The notes below the pieces were generated by a model. It saw only the letters and a list, made by a program, of their open reading frames with translations. It made no database searches and had not been told where the DNA came from. DNA of 64,000 bases from the NCBI RefSeq assembly GCF_003628435.1, contig NZ_RBZN01000002.1, positions 1-64,000 of the forward strand, read 5' to 3'. Positions 8,536 through 16,785 of this stretch are shown in pieces. Position numbers and translations under genes: made by a program. The DNA is from Ureibacillus endophyticus. Its GTDB lineage: Bacteria > Bacillota > Bacilli > Bacillales_A > Planococcaceae. Each line of letters opens with the position of its first letter. Within the stretch, counting starts at the first letter, position 1.

Positions 8536-10428
8536 GTGAGCTCTGTCGCAGTCTCAAAGAAAAAGGGCTTTGGAGCAGTTTTATGGGATTATTTAACAAC
8601 TGTTGACCATAAAAAACTAGGCGTTATGTATTTATTCGCAGGGGTTTTATTCTTTGCTATCGCTGGTTTTGAAGCGCTTTTAATGCGTATTCAATTAATG
8701 GTTCCAAACAATGATTTTATTTCTGCTGGCCTTTTTAATGAATTATTAACAATGCATGGTACAACAATGCTATTCTTAGCAGCGACGCCATTGCTATTTG
8801 GATTTATGAACGCGATTGTACCATTACAAATTGGTGCACGTGACGTTGCATTCCCATTCCTAAACTCATTAGGATTTTGGTTGTTCTTCCTAGGTGCTTT
8901 ATTTTTACACTTATCATTCTTTATGGGTGGAGCACCTGATGCAGGTTGGACTTCTTATGCATCATTATCTTTATATTCACCTGGTCATGGTATTGACTTC
9001 TATGTATTAGGTTTACAAATTTCTGGTGCTGGTACATTAATCTCTGGTATTAACTTCATTGTAACGATTATTACAATGCGTGCACCTGGTATGACGTTCA
9101 TGCGTATGCCATTATTTACTTGGACTACTTTAATTTCAAGTTCATTAATTTTATTCGCATTCCCTCCACTAACTGTAGGTTTATTCTTCATGTTAGTTGA
9201 CCGTATGTTCGGAGCAAACTTCTTCGACCATACAATGGGTGGTAACACAATTATTTGGGAACACTTATTCTGGATCTTCGGACACCCAGAAGTTTATATC
9301 TTAGTATTACCTGCATTCGGATTATTCTCTGAAATTATCCCGGTATTTGCTCGTAAACGTTTATTCGGATACTCTTCAATGGTATTCGCTACAATTTTAA
9401 TCGGTTTTTTAGGTTTCATGGTTTGGGCTCACCACATGTTTACTGTAGGTATGGGACCAACTGCTAACGCAATTTTCGCGATTGCTACAATGGCAATTGC
9501 TGTACCAACTGGTATGAAAGTATTTAACTGGATCCTAACTATTTGGGGTGGATCTATTAAAGTTACAGTGCCAATGATTTACGCTCTTGGTTTCATTCCA
9601 TCATTCGTAGCTGGTGGGGTAACTGGGGTAATGATGGCAACTGCACCACTTGACTATCAATTACACGATTCTTACTTTATCGTAGCTCACTTCCACTACG
9701 TAATCGTTGGTGGTATCGTAACAGCTATCTTTGCGTCAATGCATTACTATTGGCCAATCATGTTCAACCGTACTTTAAATGAGAAGTTAGGATTTGTTAC
9801 TTTCTGGGTATTCTTTATTGGATTCCATTTAACATTCTTCTTACAACATTTCTTAGGTTTAATGGGTATGCCACGTCGCGTATTCACTTTCCAAGCAGAC
9901 CAAGGTTGGGATTTATTTAACTATATCTCATCTATCGGTGCGATTATGATGGCTATCGGTGTTGTTTTATTAGTAATTAACGTATTACTATCTGTTAAAA
10001 CTCCACCAGTTAACAGAAGAGATTACTGGGGCGATGGACGTTCTCTAGAATGGTCTATCCAATTACCAGTACCATTCTATAACTTTAAACAAACTCCACT
10101 TGTACGTGGATTTGACCCTTGCTGGTTAGAAAAACAAGAAGGTAACAAAGAAATGATGACATATGCTGAGCCACTTGGTGACATTCATATGCCAAACAAC
10201 TCAATCTTACCTTTAATTATGTCAATTGGTTTATTCATTGCAGCATTCGGTGCACTTTATCATCCAGACGGTGTTTCTTGGTCAGTACCTGTAATTGTTA
10301 TTGGTTTAGGTATTACAGTATTAGCTATGATTACACGTTCTGTAAAAGACGATCATGGTTTCCATGTACATGTTGAAGAGGTAATTGCTACTGAAGAGCA
10401 TCTTTATGGAAAAGGGGGTAATAAATAA
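8536..10428 (+). CDS. ctaD: CtaD, cytochrome caa3 oxidase subunit I
   Basis: The ~630-residue catalytic subunit reduces oxygen to water at the heme a3-CuB site and pumps protons. It has the usual twelve or more membrane segments. Motifs seen are the low-spin heme ligand region TMHGTTM, WEHLFWIFGHPEVYIL with the CuB His and the cross-linked Tyr, AHHMFTVG, and HFHYVIVGG near the last heme ligands. GTG 8536 is preferred because AAGGAGG (8521-8527) lies 8 bases before it; the frame extends upstream to a TTG at 8518 that lies ahead of that site. Its stop overlaps the ctaE ATG by one base. Confidence 0.95.
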   Translation: MSSVAVSKKKGFGAVLWDYLTTVDHKKLGVMYLFAGVLFFAIAGFEALLMRIQLMVPNNDFISAGLFNELLTMHGTTMLFLAATPLLFGFMNAIVPLQIGARDVAFPFLNSLGFWLFFLGALFLHLSFFMGGAPDAGWTSYASLSLYSPGHGIDFYVLGLQISGAGTLISGINFIVTIITMRAPGMTFMRMPLFTWTTLISSSLILFAFPPLTVGLFFMLVDRMFGANFFDHTMGGNTIIWEHLFWIFGHPEVYILVLPAFGLFSEIIPVFARKRLFGYSSMVFATILIGFLGFMVWAHHMFTVGMGPTANAIFAIATMAIAVPTGMKVFNWILTIWGGSIKVTVPMIYALGFIPSFVAGGVTGVMMATAPLDYQLHDSYFIVAHFHYVIVGGIVTAIFASMHYYWPIMFNRTLNEKLGFVTFWVFFIGFHLTFFLQHFLGLMGMPRRVFTFQADQGWDLFNYISSIGAIMMAIGVVLLVINVLLSVKTPPVNRRDYWGDGRSLEWSIQLPVPFYNFKQTPLVRGFDPCWLEKQEGNKEMMTYAEPLGDIHMPNNSILPLIMSIGLFIAAFGALYHPDGVSWSVPVIVIGLGITVLAMITRSVKDDHGFHVHVEEVIATEEHLYGKGGNK

Positions 10429-11051
10429 TGGAAGAAACTAAATTCACCCCACAAACTTGGCCAAATCATGCTGAGCAAGCAACAGCTGAAGGGAAAAATA
10501 AATTCGTTGGTATTTGGATTTTCATCTGTAGCGATATTGTTTTATTTGCCAGCGTATTTGCAACTTACCTTTCTTTACGTAACCAAGGTCCAGCTGGTAT
10601 GGAATTCTCAACTCAATCATTATTTGAATTACCACTAGCATTTGTTATGACGATGTTACTTTTAACATCATCATTAACTTCTGTTTATGCAATGTATCAT
10701 ATGAAGAACTATAATGCTAAAGGCGTAATTACATGGATGGCAATTACTGTATTATTAGGTCTTGGCTTCCTTGGTCTTGAAATTTATGAGTTCAGACACT
10801 ATGTACACATTGGTTTTGGTTATACTCAATCTGCATTCTCATCTGCGTTCTTTACTTTAGTTGGTACGCACGGATTGCACGTTATCATTGGTTTAGTATG
10901 GATTACATGTTTAATCTTCCGTAATGCTAAACGTGGATTAAGCTTATACAATGCTCCAAAATTCTACGCAGCGTCAATTTATTGGCACTTTATCGACGTA
11001 GTTTGGGTATTCATCTTCACTGTAGTATACTTAATGGGGGTGTTAGGATAA
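10428..11051 (+). CDS. ctaE: CtaE, cytochrome caa3 oxidase subunit III
   Basis: The 207-residue protein with five membrane segments is oxidase subunit III, which stabilises the enzyme and its proton-pumping core. Family segments such as FWIFICSDIVLFASVFATY-like residues near 27-45, ETGTHGLH-like VGTHGLHVIIG near 144 and YWHFIDVVWVFIF near the C-terminus are visible. The ATG overlaps the ctaD stop by one base, and ctaF starts two bases after its stop, so the genes are translationally linked. Confidence 0.94.
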   Translation: MEETKFTPQTWPNHAEQATAEGKNKFVGIWIFICSDIVLFASVFATYLSLRNQGPAGMEFSTQSLFELPLAFVMTMLLLTSSLTSVYAMYHMKNYNAKGVITWMAITVLLGLGFLGLEIYEFRHYVHIGFGYTQSAFSSAFFTLVGTHGLHVIIGLVWITCLIFRNAKRGLSLYNAPKFYAASIYWHFIDVVWVFIFTVVYLMGVLG

Positions 11052-11052
11052 T

Positions 11053-11394
11053 ATGGGACATCATAATGAGGTACAAGCAAAGTCACAAGCTCAATATGAA
11101 TATGACCGTCATCACAATGCGGTACATATGAAAAAGCAAGTTGTTAATTTTGCTATCATGATTTTCTTAACATTTCTAGCATTTGCAGTAGTAGTAGCAG
11201 ATTTTTCTCCATATTTAATTAAACCATTTATTCTGTTACTAGCTGGTATTCAAGTTGTACTACAACTTTATTCTTTCATGCACATGGATGACAAAAATGG
11301 TCACCATATCGGAGTAATTTCTACTTACGTATGGTCAGGTGCAATGATTATTTTCCCAGTATTCTTAGCATTTGTTACTATAATTTGGTGGTAA
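11053..11394 (+). CDS. ctaF: CtaF, cytochrome caa3 oxidase subunit IV
   Basis: This small membrane protein (113 residues) has a His-rich hydrophilic N-terminus and three hydrophobic segments, typical of the bacterial subunit IV (COX4 prokaryotic family), which supports oxidase assembly. It is the last gene of the ctaCDEF unit and is followed at once by a strong terminator. ATG 11053 lies a single base after the ctaE stop, so translational coupling is likely. Confidence 0.9.
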   Translation: MGHHNEVQAKSQAQYEYDRHHNAVHMKKQVVNFAIMIFLTFLAFAVVVADFSPYLIKPFILLLAGIQVVLQLYSFMHMDDKNGHHIGVISTYVWSGAMIIFPVFLAFVTIIWW

Positions 11395-11406
11395 GAATTG
11401 CTCGAG

Positions 11407-11441
11407 CACGCTTCTGATTGTTTTCAGAAGCGTGTTTTTTT
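11407..11441 (+). terminator. Terminator after ctaF
   Basis: CACGCTTCTG (11407-11416) pairs with CAGAAGCGTG (11425-11434), followed by a run of T. It separates ctaG from the ctaCDEF unit. Confidence 0.9.
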
Positions 11442-11485
11442 ATGAAACAGAACGAGCAATGTTATATCATGAAAATTTGTTTTAA

Positions 11486-11528
11486 TTGTCATAGATCGTC
11501 CATTGATGTTAATATGTAAGCGTTCTAT
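11486..11528 (+). promoter_or_regulatory. Probable ctaG promoter with cre-like site
   Basis: TTGTCA (11486-11491) and TAATAT (11510-11515) are separated by 18 bases. ATGTAAGCGTTCTAT (11514-11528) matches the CcpA operator consensus WTGNAANCGNWNNCW at all but one fixed position and would overlap the transcription start, which would suit carbon catabolite repression. Pattern match only. Confidence 0.4.
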
Positions 11529-11561
11529 AATGAGACTAATGAAATAAAGGAGCGCTAGACG

Positions 11562-12482
11562 ATGCCGTTAAGTATATTTGGTTTTCAAGCACTATGGAGC
11601 CCTTATTTAATTGGGGTAATCATTTTTTTAACTGTCGTTTATTTTTTAGTTACTGTAGTTTGGAGAAAAGATTTTAAAGTTAGTGAACCTTTAAAGCGAA
11701 GTGAGGCAATTTATTTTGTACTCGCAATGATATTAATCTACGTTATTAAAGGATCGCCAATCGATTTAATGTCTCATATTATGTTCACATACCATATGGT
11801 ACAAATGGCTTTTCTACTGCTATTAATCCCTATGCTACTTATTAAAGGGATTCCTTGGTGGGTTTGGAAGGTTGTAGTTGAAGCACCGGTTGTTCGAAAT
11901 GTATTTAAAATTTTTGCAAAACCAGTAGTTGCGATTTTTGTATTTGCTTTAATGTTCTCTATTTATCATATACCACTTGTATTTGATACGATTAAACTAG
12001 ATGAAACATTACATGGATTATTTACATTTGTTTTATTCCTTTCAGCTTTCTTTATGAACTGGCCGTTAATTCATGATGTTAAAGGGCAACCACAGATGAA
12101 AGGGCTATATAAAATCGGTTATATTATTGCAAATGCTATCGTAATTACGCCAGCTTGTGCGTTAATTATTTTTAATCCTGACCCAATGTATGCAACTTAT
12201 ACAGACGGGGAAACATGGTTAAAAGCAATGGAACTTTGTGTACCAATCTCAACGTTATCCGGGTTAACATTATCTGGTCCAGAAATTTTTAACAGTTTGA
12301 GCCCAATCCGTGACCAACAAATGGGTGGCGTACTAATGAAAATTATCCAGGAAATAATTTTTGCTGTAGTATTATATAAAGTATTTATTCGTTGGTGGAG
12401 AGAAGAAAAGTCAAACGAAGATACAATTACAGAGAATGCATTAAAAGAATTCCAAGCAAGAAAACAAAGTCAGCAATATTAA
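11562..12482 (+). CDS. ctaG: CtaG, cytochrome c oxidase assembly factor (caa3 type)
   Basis: The 306-residue polytopic protein belongs to the Bacillus CtaG family (CtaG_Cox/YtkA-neighbour type), required for active caa3 oxidase and thought to act in copper insertion; it is unrelated to proteobacterial CtaG/Cox11. At least seven hydrophobic segments are present, with conserved His/Met clusters such as SHIMFTYHMVQMAF near residue 72. ATG 11562 follows AAAGGAG with normal spacing. It has its own promoter and its own terminator at 12481-12510, so it is expressed apart from ctaCDEF. Confidence 0.92.
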   Translation: MPLSIFGFQALWSPYLIGVIIFLTVVYFLVTVVWRKDFKVSEPLKRSEAIYFVLAMILIYVIKGSPIDLMSHIMFTYHMVQMAFLLLLIPMLLIKGIPWWVWKVVVEAPVVRNVFKIFAKPVVAIFVFALMFSIYHIPLVFDTIKLDETLHGLFTFVLFLSAFFMNWPLIHDVKGQPQMKGLYKIGYIIANAIVITPACALIIFNPDPMYATYTDGETWLKAMELCVPISTLSGLTLSGPEIFNSLSPIRDQQMGGVLMKIIQEIIFAVVLYKVFIRWWREEKSNEDTITENALKEFQARKQSQQY

Positions 12483-12511
12483 AGGAGCGTCTCGAATGAG
12501 ACGCTCCTTTA
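12481..12511 (+). terminator. Terminator after ctaG
   Basis: AAAGGAGCGTCTC and GAGACGCTCCTTT form a 13-bp stem with a four-base loop, overlapping the ctaG stop codon. T-run is short on the 3' side. Confidence 0.75.
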
Positions 12512-12516
12512 ATATT

Positions 12517-12752
12517 GCGACGAGGATGGTGAAAACCACCGCAGGAGCACATTTTCTGCGACAAGGATGGTGAAAACCACCGCAGGAGCACATTTTCTGC
12601 GACGAGGATGGCGATAACCACCGCAGGAGCACAACTTCTGTAACGAGGATGGTGAAAACCACCACAGGAGACATTTTCTGTGACGAGGATGATGGAAAAT
12701 ATCGCAGAAGCACATCTTCTGTGACAAAGATGGTGACTGCAGAAACATTTTA
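12517..12752. repeat. 41-bp tandem repeat, five full copies plus a degraded one
   Basis: Units begin at 12517, 12558, 12599, 12640 and 12680 (41, 41, 41, 40 and 41 bp), followed by a broken unit at 12721-12752. The unit core contains GACGAGGATGGTGAAAACC then ACCGCAGGAGCACATTTTCT. Copies one and two are nearly identical, and divergence grows with distance from ctaG. GGTG..CACC within each unit can form a short hairpin. Because 41 is not a multiple of three, the repeat leaves overlapping open frames in all three minus-strand frames; these are not genes. Confidence 0.9.
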
Positions 12753-12811
12753 AAAGCAGCGCAGCTCCATTTTTTTGTAAACTAGATATTGTAGGAGAAA
12801 AGGTATTAAAT

Positions 12812-12859
12812 AATAAAAAAGAATGTAGATAAAGTTAAAAATAACGTTTATCTACATTC
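12812..12859 (-). terminator. Terminator of the yugN-like gene
   Basis: GAATGTAGATAAA (12821-12833) and TTTATCTACATTC (12847-12859) form a 13-bp stem; read on the minus strand it is followed by a T-run (12820-12812). Confidence 0.8.
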
Positions 12860-12909
12860 AATGAGTATATCTATGTAATACTCTATCAATCTAGTATTCA
12901 ATAAGCCTA

Positions 12910-13302
12910 TTATGCTTTTACTGTTTTCTTTGAAGCTTCTTCTGCTGTAAATCCTAAATCTGCGAATTGTTTTTTAGCGCTTGCTAAAATTTGTTCACAT
13001 TCTTTAACTAAATGTTTAGGGAATACTTCATCCTCGTATTCTACTCCGTGTGGATAATAGTATTTACCAATAGCAGGTTTACCAATTGTTAAAACTGCAC
13101 TTTTATTACCAACATCACCAGAGATAGCGCTGCAGAATACGCGTAAATAATAGCGACCTTCTTTTAAATCGAAACGTTTATCGAAAGTCATGCGATCGTA
13201 GTCCCATGCACCGTGGCATTCTAAACCGTTTTTTTCCATAACGCTTACAAGAACTTCTTGTGGAGCAGTTATATTTTCAAGAGTTTTGTTATCGAAATAC
13301 AT
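12910..13302 (-). CDS. YugN-like family protein, function unknown
   Basis: This 130-residue cytoplasmic protein resembles B. subtilis YugN (YugN-like family): the segments AWDYDRMTFDKRFDL, YYLRVFCSA and YYYPHGVEYEDE.FPKHLV fit the pattern I recall for that family. No function is established for the family. The start ATG 13302 has a strong AAAGGAGG site 7-8 bases upstream. It is a stand-alone gene with its own terminator, lying between ctaG and the ylbC homologue; in B. subtilis yugN lies elsewhere, so the position differs. The C-terminus is rich in Lys and Ala and has no membrane segment. Confidence 0.75.
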   Translation of the reverse strand: MYFDNKTLENITAPQEVLVSVMEKNGLECHGAWDYDRMTFDKRFDLKEGRYYLRVFCSAISGDVGNKSAVLTIGKPAIGKYYYPHGVEYEDEVFPKHLVKECEQILASAKKQFADLGFTAEEASKKTVKA

Positions 13303-13450
13303 TTATATATCCTCCTTTAGAAAAATCGTACTTAAAGTATAGGCTCAATGTTTATAATAGAGCAAAATAACCTTAGTTGCAATGGCAACATTGTGTCAAC
13401 AAATATATAATAAGATATAATTACCATAAAAACGAAAGGATAGAAATGAC

Positions 13451-14524
13451 ATGAAAACTCTGTTTCGAATATTAATTGTCCTTTCATTTCTAGCAATTAT
13501 TTTCCATTATTCATCAAATTCCAGTGATTATGAACCGTTAGAGGGACCAAATTCCTCTTCGCAAATTATTCCAAAAACGAAAAGTGACGACTTAAAAGTT
13601 CTTCAAGATGCTTTGCCAAGACCTGATGTAGGGCTATCTACTTTAATAGGAAAAAAAAGTAATATACTAGTAGAAAAGTATGGGGAACCTAGCAGATATG
13701 ATTCATCGCCATATGGTTATGATTGGTGGATATATAATAGTATTCCAGAACAGTTTGTCATGTTTGGTGTGAATAATAATTTAATTACACAGGTTTATAC
13801 CAGTGGGGAGGATGTCGATGTATCGCCATATAAAATAGGACAAACTTTAGCTGATATTTATAGAATGACAATAGTAAATTCTGAAGTTGTAGCAAATATT
13901 GAAGATAGTATTTATACGTTTACTTTAAGCGAGGAAGATATGAATACGCGAATACTAACAAAATTTGATAATATATTTGCTCAATTATATATTGATAGTG
14001 AAAGAGGAGTTTTAAGTGGAATTCGGTTTACAGATAGTAAAACATTAGTCATGCATCGTCCTTATGAAATGTCTTTTGTCGGAGAACTTCTCTCACCACC
14101 CAATCCAACTTCATTTTTAATAGAAGAAAGTAATTTGTCAGGTGCAAAACAGTTGTTTGATTTGTTAAACGTTTTTCGAGTTCAAAATAATATATCGCCA
14201 ATTGAACAGGATGTACAAGTTTCAGAATTAGCAATGCAACATAGTGAAGATATGTATACTCAAAATTATTTATCCCATGACTCGCCAACAAAAGGTTCGT
14301 TGAAGGATCGCTTAGATGAAGCGAATATTATATATAAAGAGACGGAAGAAAATATTGCAACGGCTTATTTTGATTCGATTGAAGCGGCACATGGATGGTT
14401 AAATTCAAGTAACCATCGTGAGTATATGTTAGATGATCGATTTACTCATGTAGGTTCGGGTGTATTTATAAATTATTATACGCAAATTTTTTTGCAAAAA
14501 CCTGATGAGGAAATAATTGAATAG
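13451..14524 (+). CDS. ylbC: Secreted/anchored CAP-domain protein (YlbC type)
   Basis: The 357-residue protein starts with an uncleaved-looking signal segment (LFRILIVLSFLAIIFHY), then a central CAP-associated domain (~60-220: IGKKSNILVEKYGEPSRYD..YGYDWW) and a C-terminal CAP/SCP domain (~235-350) with AMQHSEDMYTQNYLSHDSP, EENIATAY and NSSNHREYML, the typical His/Glu cleft positions. CAP proteins of this type are exported and often made during sporulation or in the envelope; the biochemical activity is unknown. It corresponds to B. subtilis YlbC by domain content and position downstream of ctaG. ATG 13451 follows AAAGGA. A terminator follows at 14538. Confidence 0.82.
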   Translation: MKTLFRILIVLSFLAIIFHYSSNSSDYEPLEGPNSSSQIIPKTKSDDLKVLQDALPRPDVGLSTLIGKKSNILVEKYGEPSRYDSSPYGYDWWIYNSIPEQFVMFGVNNNLITQVYTSGEDVDVSPYKIGQTLADIYRMTIVNSEVVANIEDSIYTFTLSEEDMNTRILTKFDNIFAQLYIDSERGVLSGIRFTDSKTLVMHRPYEMSFVGELLSPPNPTSFLIEESNLSGAKQLFDLLNVFRVQNNISPIEQDVQVSELAMQHSEDMYTQNYLSHDSPTKGSLKDRLDEANIIYKETEENIATAYFDSIEAAHGWLNSSNHREYMLDDRFTHVGSGVFINYYTQIFLQKPDEEIIE

Positions 14525-14537
14525 AAGATTCATTGAT

Positions 14538-14568
14538 AACACTTTGGACTTGTCCAAGGTGTTTTTAT
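14538..14568 (+). terminator. Terminator after ylbC
   Basis: AACACTTTGGAC pairs with GTCCAAGGTGTT, loop TT, then T-rich sequence. Confidence 0.85.
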
Positions 14569-14732
14569 TTTTGCATTTTCCTCCAAATGTTGAAAAAAGA
14601 GTTCTTAAGCAATAGGATCAAACATTTGTATAAAAACTATTTATTTTTCCCTATAAAACTTTTTAAAAAAGCCGGCACGTTTTAGTGTCACGAATGGAGC
14701 CTAGGCATAATATAGGGAAAAGGAGTGACAAC

Positions 14733-16211
14733 TTGCAACTAGCAGAACTATTAAAAGATTGGCCGTGTACTGTGAAGGGTGGTTCAATACGAGTAGAAGT
14801 GCTCGGAATAGAAGACTATGCGCAAGGAGTAAAAAAAGGTGATTTATTTGTAATTCGAAAAGGTAAAAATTCAGATGGATTAAAATATATCGATATAGCA
14901 ATTGAAAATGGAGCTGTTGGTGTAGTCATTGAAGATGAAAAGTTGCTTGATTCGTTAAAATTATCAGTGCCAGTTATCTGGGTTCCGAACAGTTTAAAAT
15001 TTATGTCTTTCGCTGCGGCGAAATTGAATCATTTCCCTGCAGATGCGATGCAGATTATTGCGATAACAGGGACAAATGGAAAAACAACAGTAAGTCACTT
15101 TATTGGTCAACTACTACATGCACTACATAAAAACGTAATTGTTATTGGAACGAATGGCATTTACATTAATGGTATGGAAGTTAAATTAGATTATGAAAAT
15201 TTAACAACTTTACAACCAAAGCATTTACACAAAATATTAAAAATTGCTATTAATCGTGGAGTGCAATATGCTGTGTTAGAAGCCTCATCGATGGGATTAG
15301 CAAAACACCGTCTAGATGATTGTTCAATCGATGTTGGAGTATTTTTAAACTTAGCAGAGGACCATATAGAAGATCATGGTTCTTATGAAAAGTATAAGTC
15401 TGCTAAACAATTACTATCTTCATTGTCGAGTCAACTCGTTTTAAACGGGGATGATTCTTTCTGCCGTACTGTAGGATTACAGGCAAAAAAGAAAAAGGCT
15501 TATTTTGGTTTAGGAAATCGAGTTGACTACCAATTACAAATGTTAGCAGAAGGGCAAAATATTACAACTTGTTGTTTGCAAAGTAATAAAGGTCAAAAAG
15601 TATTTACTGTACCATTTGTTGGGGATCATCATTTACAAAATACGATTGCAGCAATAAGTACTGTTAGTGAACTTGGTTTTCCAATCGAAGCAATTTGTGA
15701 TGCGGTAGAAAAGTTATATTTACCAAAAGGTAGATTAGAAGAGGTGAAAAATGACCTCGGTTTATCAATTTATATCGATTATGCACATACAGAAGCCGCT
15801 TTAAGAGCTGTTTTACAAACTTTAAAGAAAACAGTTAAAGGTGATCTTATCACTGTTTTTAGTTGTGGTGGAGATCGTGATAAGCATAAGCGAAAGAAAA
15901 TGGGTGCTGTTGCCTCAAGATATGCAAATCTCATTTATTTAACGATGGATAATCCAAGAAGTGAGGATCCAGAAGTGATTAATGAACAAATTGCATCAGG
16001 GTTTACTCCAAATCAACAATATGAAGTAATTCTTGACCGAGCAAAAGCAATTGAAACTGCAATCCGTTCGGCAAAAGAAGGAGACACAATTTTAATCGCT
16101 GGTAAAGGGCATGAAAAAACTCAAACGATTGGAACAAAGCAATACGAGTTTTCTGATTTTGAATGTGTACGATTAATTTTAGAACAGATCGCAATCGACC
16201 GTGTAGAATAG
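14733..16211 (+). CDS. murE: MurE, UDP-N-acetylmuramyl-tripeptide synthetase
   Basis: This Mur ligase (492 residues) adds the third amino acid to UDP-MurNAc-L-Ala-D-Glu. It has an N-terminal MurE domain, ATP loop GTNGKTT (about 113-119), the candidate carbamylated Lys in YKSAKQ (about 225), and the C-terminal domain with DNPRSEDP (D406-R409) and GKGHEK. The DNPR Arg is the hallmark of meso-diaminopimelate-adding MurE; Lys-adding enzymes have another residue there. TTG 14733 is chosen because AAAAGGAG lies 8-9 bases upstream and the protein then begins MQLAELLKDWP. The gene lies between ylbC and ylbF, not between spoVD and mraY as in B. subtilis. The DAP preference is a motif-based inference. 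Confidence 0.9.
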   Translation: MQLAELLKDWPCTVKGGSIRVEVLGIEDYAQGVKKGDLFVIRKGKNSDGLKYIDIAIENGAVGVVIEDEKLLDSLKLSVPVIWVPNSLKFMSFAAAKLNHFPADAMQIIAITGTNGKTTVSHFIGQLLHALHKNVIVIGTNGIYINGMEVKLDYENLTTLQPKHLHKILKIAINRGVQYAVLEASSMGLAKHRLDDCSIDVGVFLNLAEDHIEDHGSYEKYKSAKQLLSSLSSQLVLNGDDSFCRTVGLQAKKKKAYFGLGNRVDYQLQMLAEGQNITTCCLQSNKGQKVFTVPFVGDHHLQNTIAAISTVSELGFPIEAICDAVEKLYLPKGRLEEVKNDLGLSIYIDYAHTEAALRAVLQTLKKTVKGDLITVFSCGGDRDKHKRKKMGAVASRYANLIYLTMDNPRSEDPEVINEQIASGFTPNQQYEVILDRAKAIETAIRSAKEGDTILIAGKGHEKTQTIGTKQYEFSDFECVRLILEQIAIDRVE

Positions 16212-16290
16212 ATTAAGAGCAATCACTCAAGTATTCCCAATACAAACATTGCGTAATTTCTGCTATGATGTTATTAGATTGGAGGAAGTA

Positions 16291-16740
16291 ATGATGATAA
16301 TGACATCAGAATGGGCCTTCATTATAGATGAAGCTGATCAATTAAGTGCAATGATCCTTTCTTCTGAGCAAGCACAAAAGTACCGAGATGCTTATAGAGA
16401 AGTATATGGTGATGAGGAGTTAGTACAACAGATTAATGCCTTCACAAAAATGAAAGAACAGTATGAAGATGTACAACGATTTGGGAAGTACCATCCTGAT
16501 TATCATACAATAATGAAAAAAATACGTGAGCAAAAACGAGCTTTAGACTTAAATGAGCGAATCGCAAATTTTAAAATTGCTGAAAACGAATATCAAGATT
16601 TACTAGATGAAGTTAGTTTAATAATCGGTAAGTCGGTGTCTGAAGCAGTAAAAGTACCTGTGAGTAATCCATTTTTCTCATCGGGTTCATCTTGTGGTTC
16701 TGGTTGTGGTAGTGGCGGCAGTTGCTCATGTTCAGCATAA
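16291..16740 (+). CDS. ylbF: YlbF (RicF), subunit of the RicAFT/Y-complex
   Basis: With YmcA (RicA) and YaaT (RicT), this cytoplasmic protein forms a complex that binds Fe-S clusters and directs RNase Y cleavage of operon mRNAs, affecting competence, biofilm formation and sporulation. The signature KEQYEDVQRFGKYHPDY lies near residues 55-72, followed by a helical region and a C-terminal tail with four Cys (SSC, SGC, GSC, CSC) separated by Gly/Ser, the cluster-binding tail of the family. ATG 16291 follows GGAGG (16281-16285); ATG 16294 is about as likely. A convergent GDPD-family gene follows across a shared terminator. Confidence 0.92.
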   Translation: MMIMTSEWAFIIDEADQLSAMILSSEQAQKYRDAYREVYGDEELVQQINAFTKMKEQYEDVQRFGKYHPDYHTIMKKIREQKRALDLNERIANFKIAENEYQDLLDEVSLIIGKSVSEAVKVPVSNPFFSSGSSCGSGCGSGGSCSCSA

Positions 16741-16743
16741 AAG

Positions 16744-16785
16744 AAGGCGAAAATGGGTTTTTCCCACTTTCGCCTTTATTTTTTT
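16744..16785. terminator. Shared terminator of ylbF and the convergent phosphodiesterase gene
   Basis: AAGGCGAAAATGGG and CCCACTTTCGCCTT form a stem of about 14 bp with a short T loop and T-rich 3' flank; the opposite flank is A-rich. Confidence 0.8.

Noticed and set aside
12427-12748. Three overlapping minus-strand open frames of 64-90 codons with repeated Cys/His-rich peptides
   Set aside because: They are produced by the 41-bp tandem repeat, whose period is not a multiple of three, so the same DNA is read in all phases. No ribosome binding site, and part overlaps ctaG and its terminator.
14706-14714. CATAATATA resembling a sigma-K/sigma-E -10 element before murE
   Set aside because: Transcription would start on the ribosome binding site itself (14718-14724), and no suitable -35 is at the right distance.
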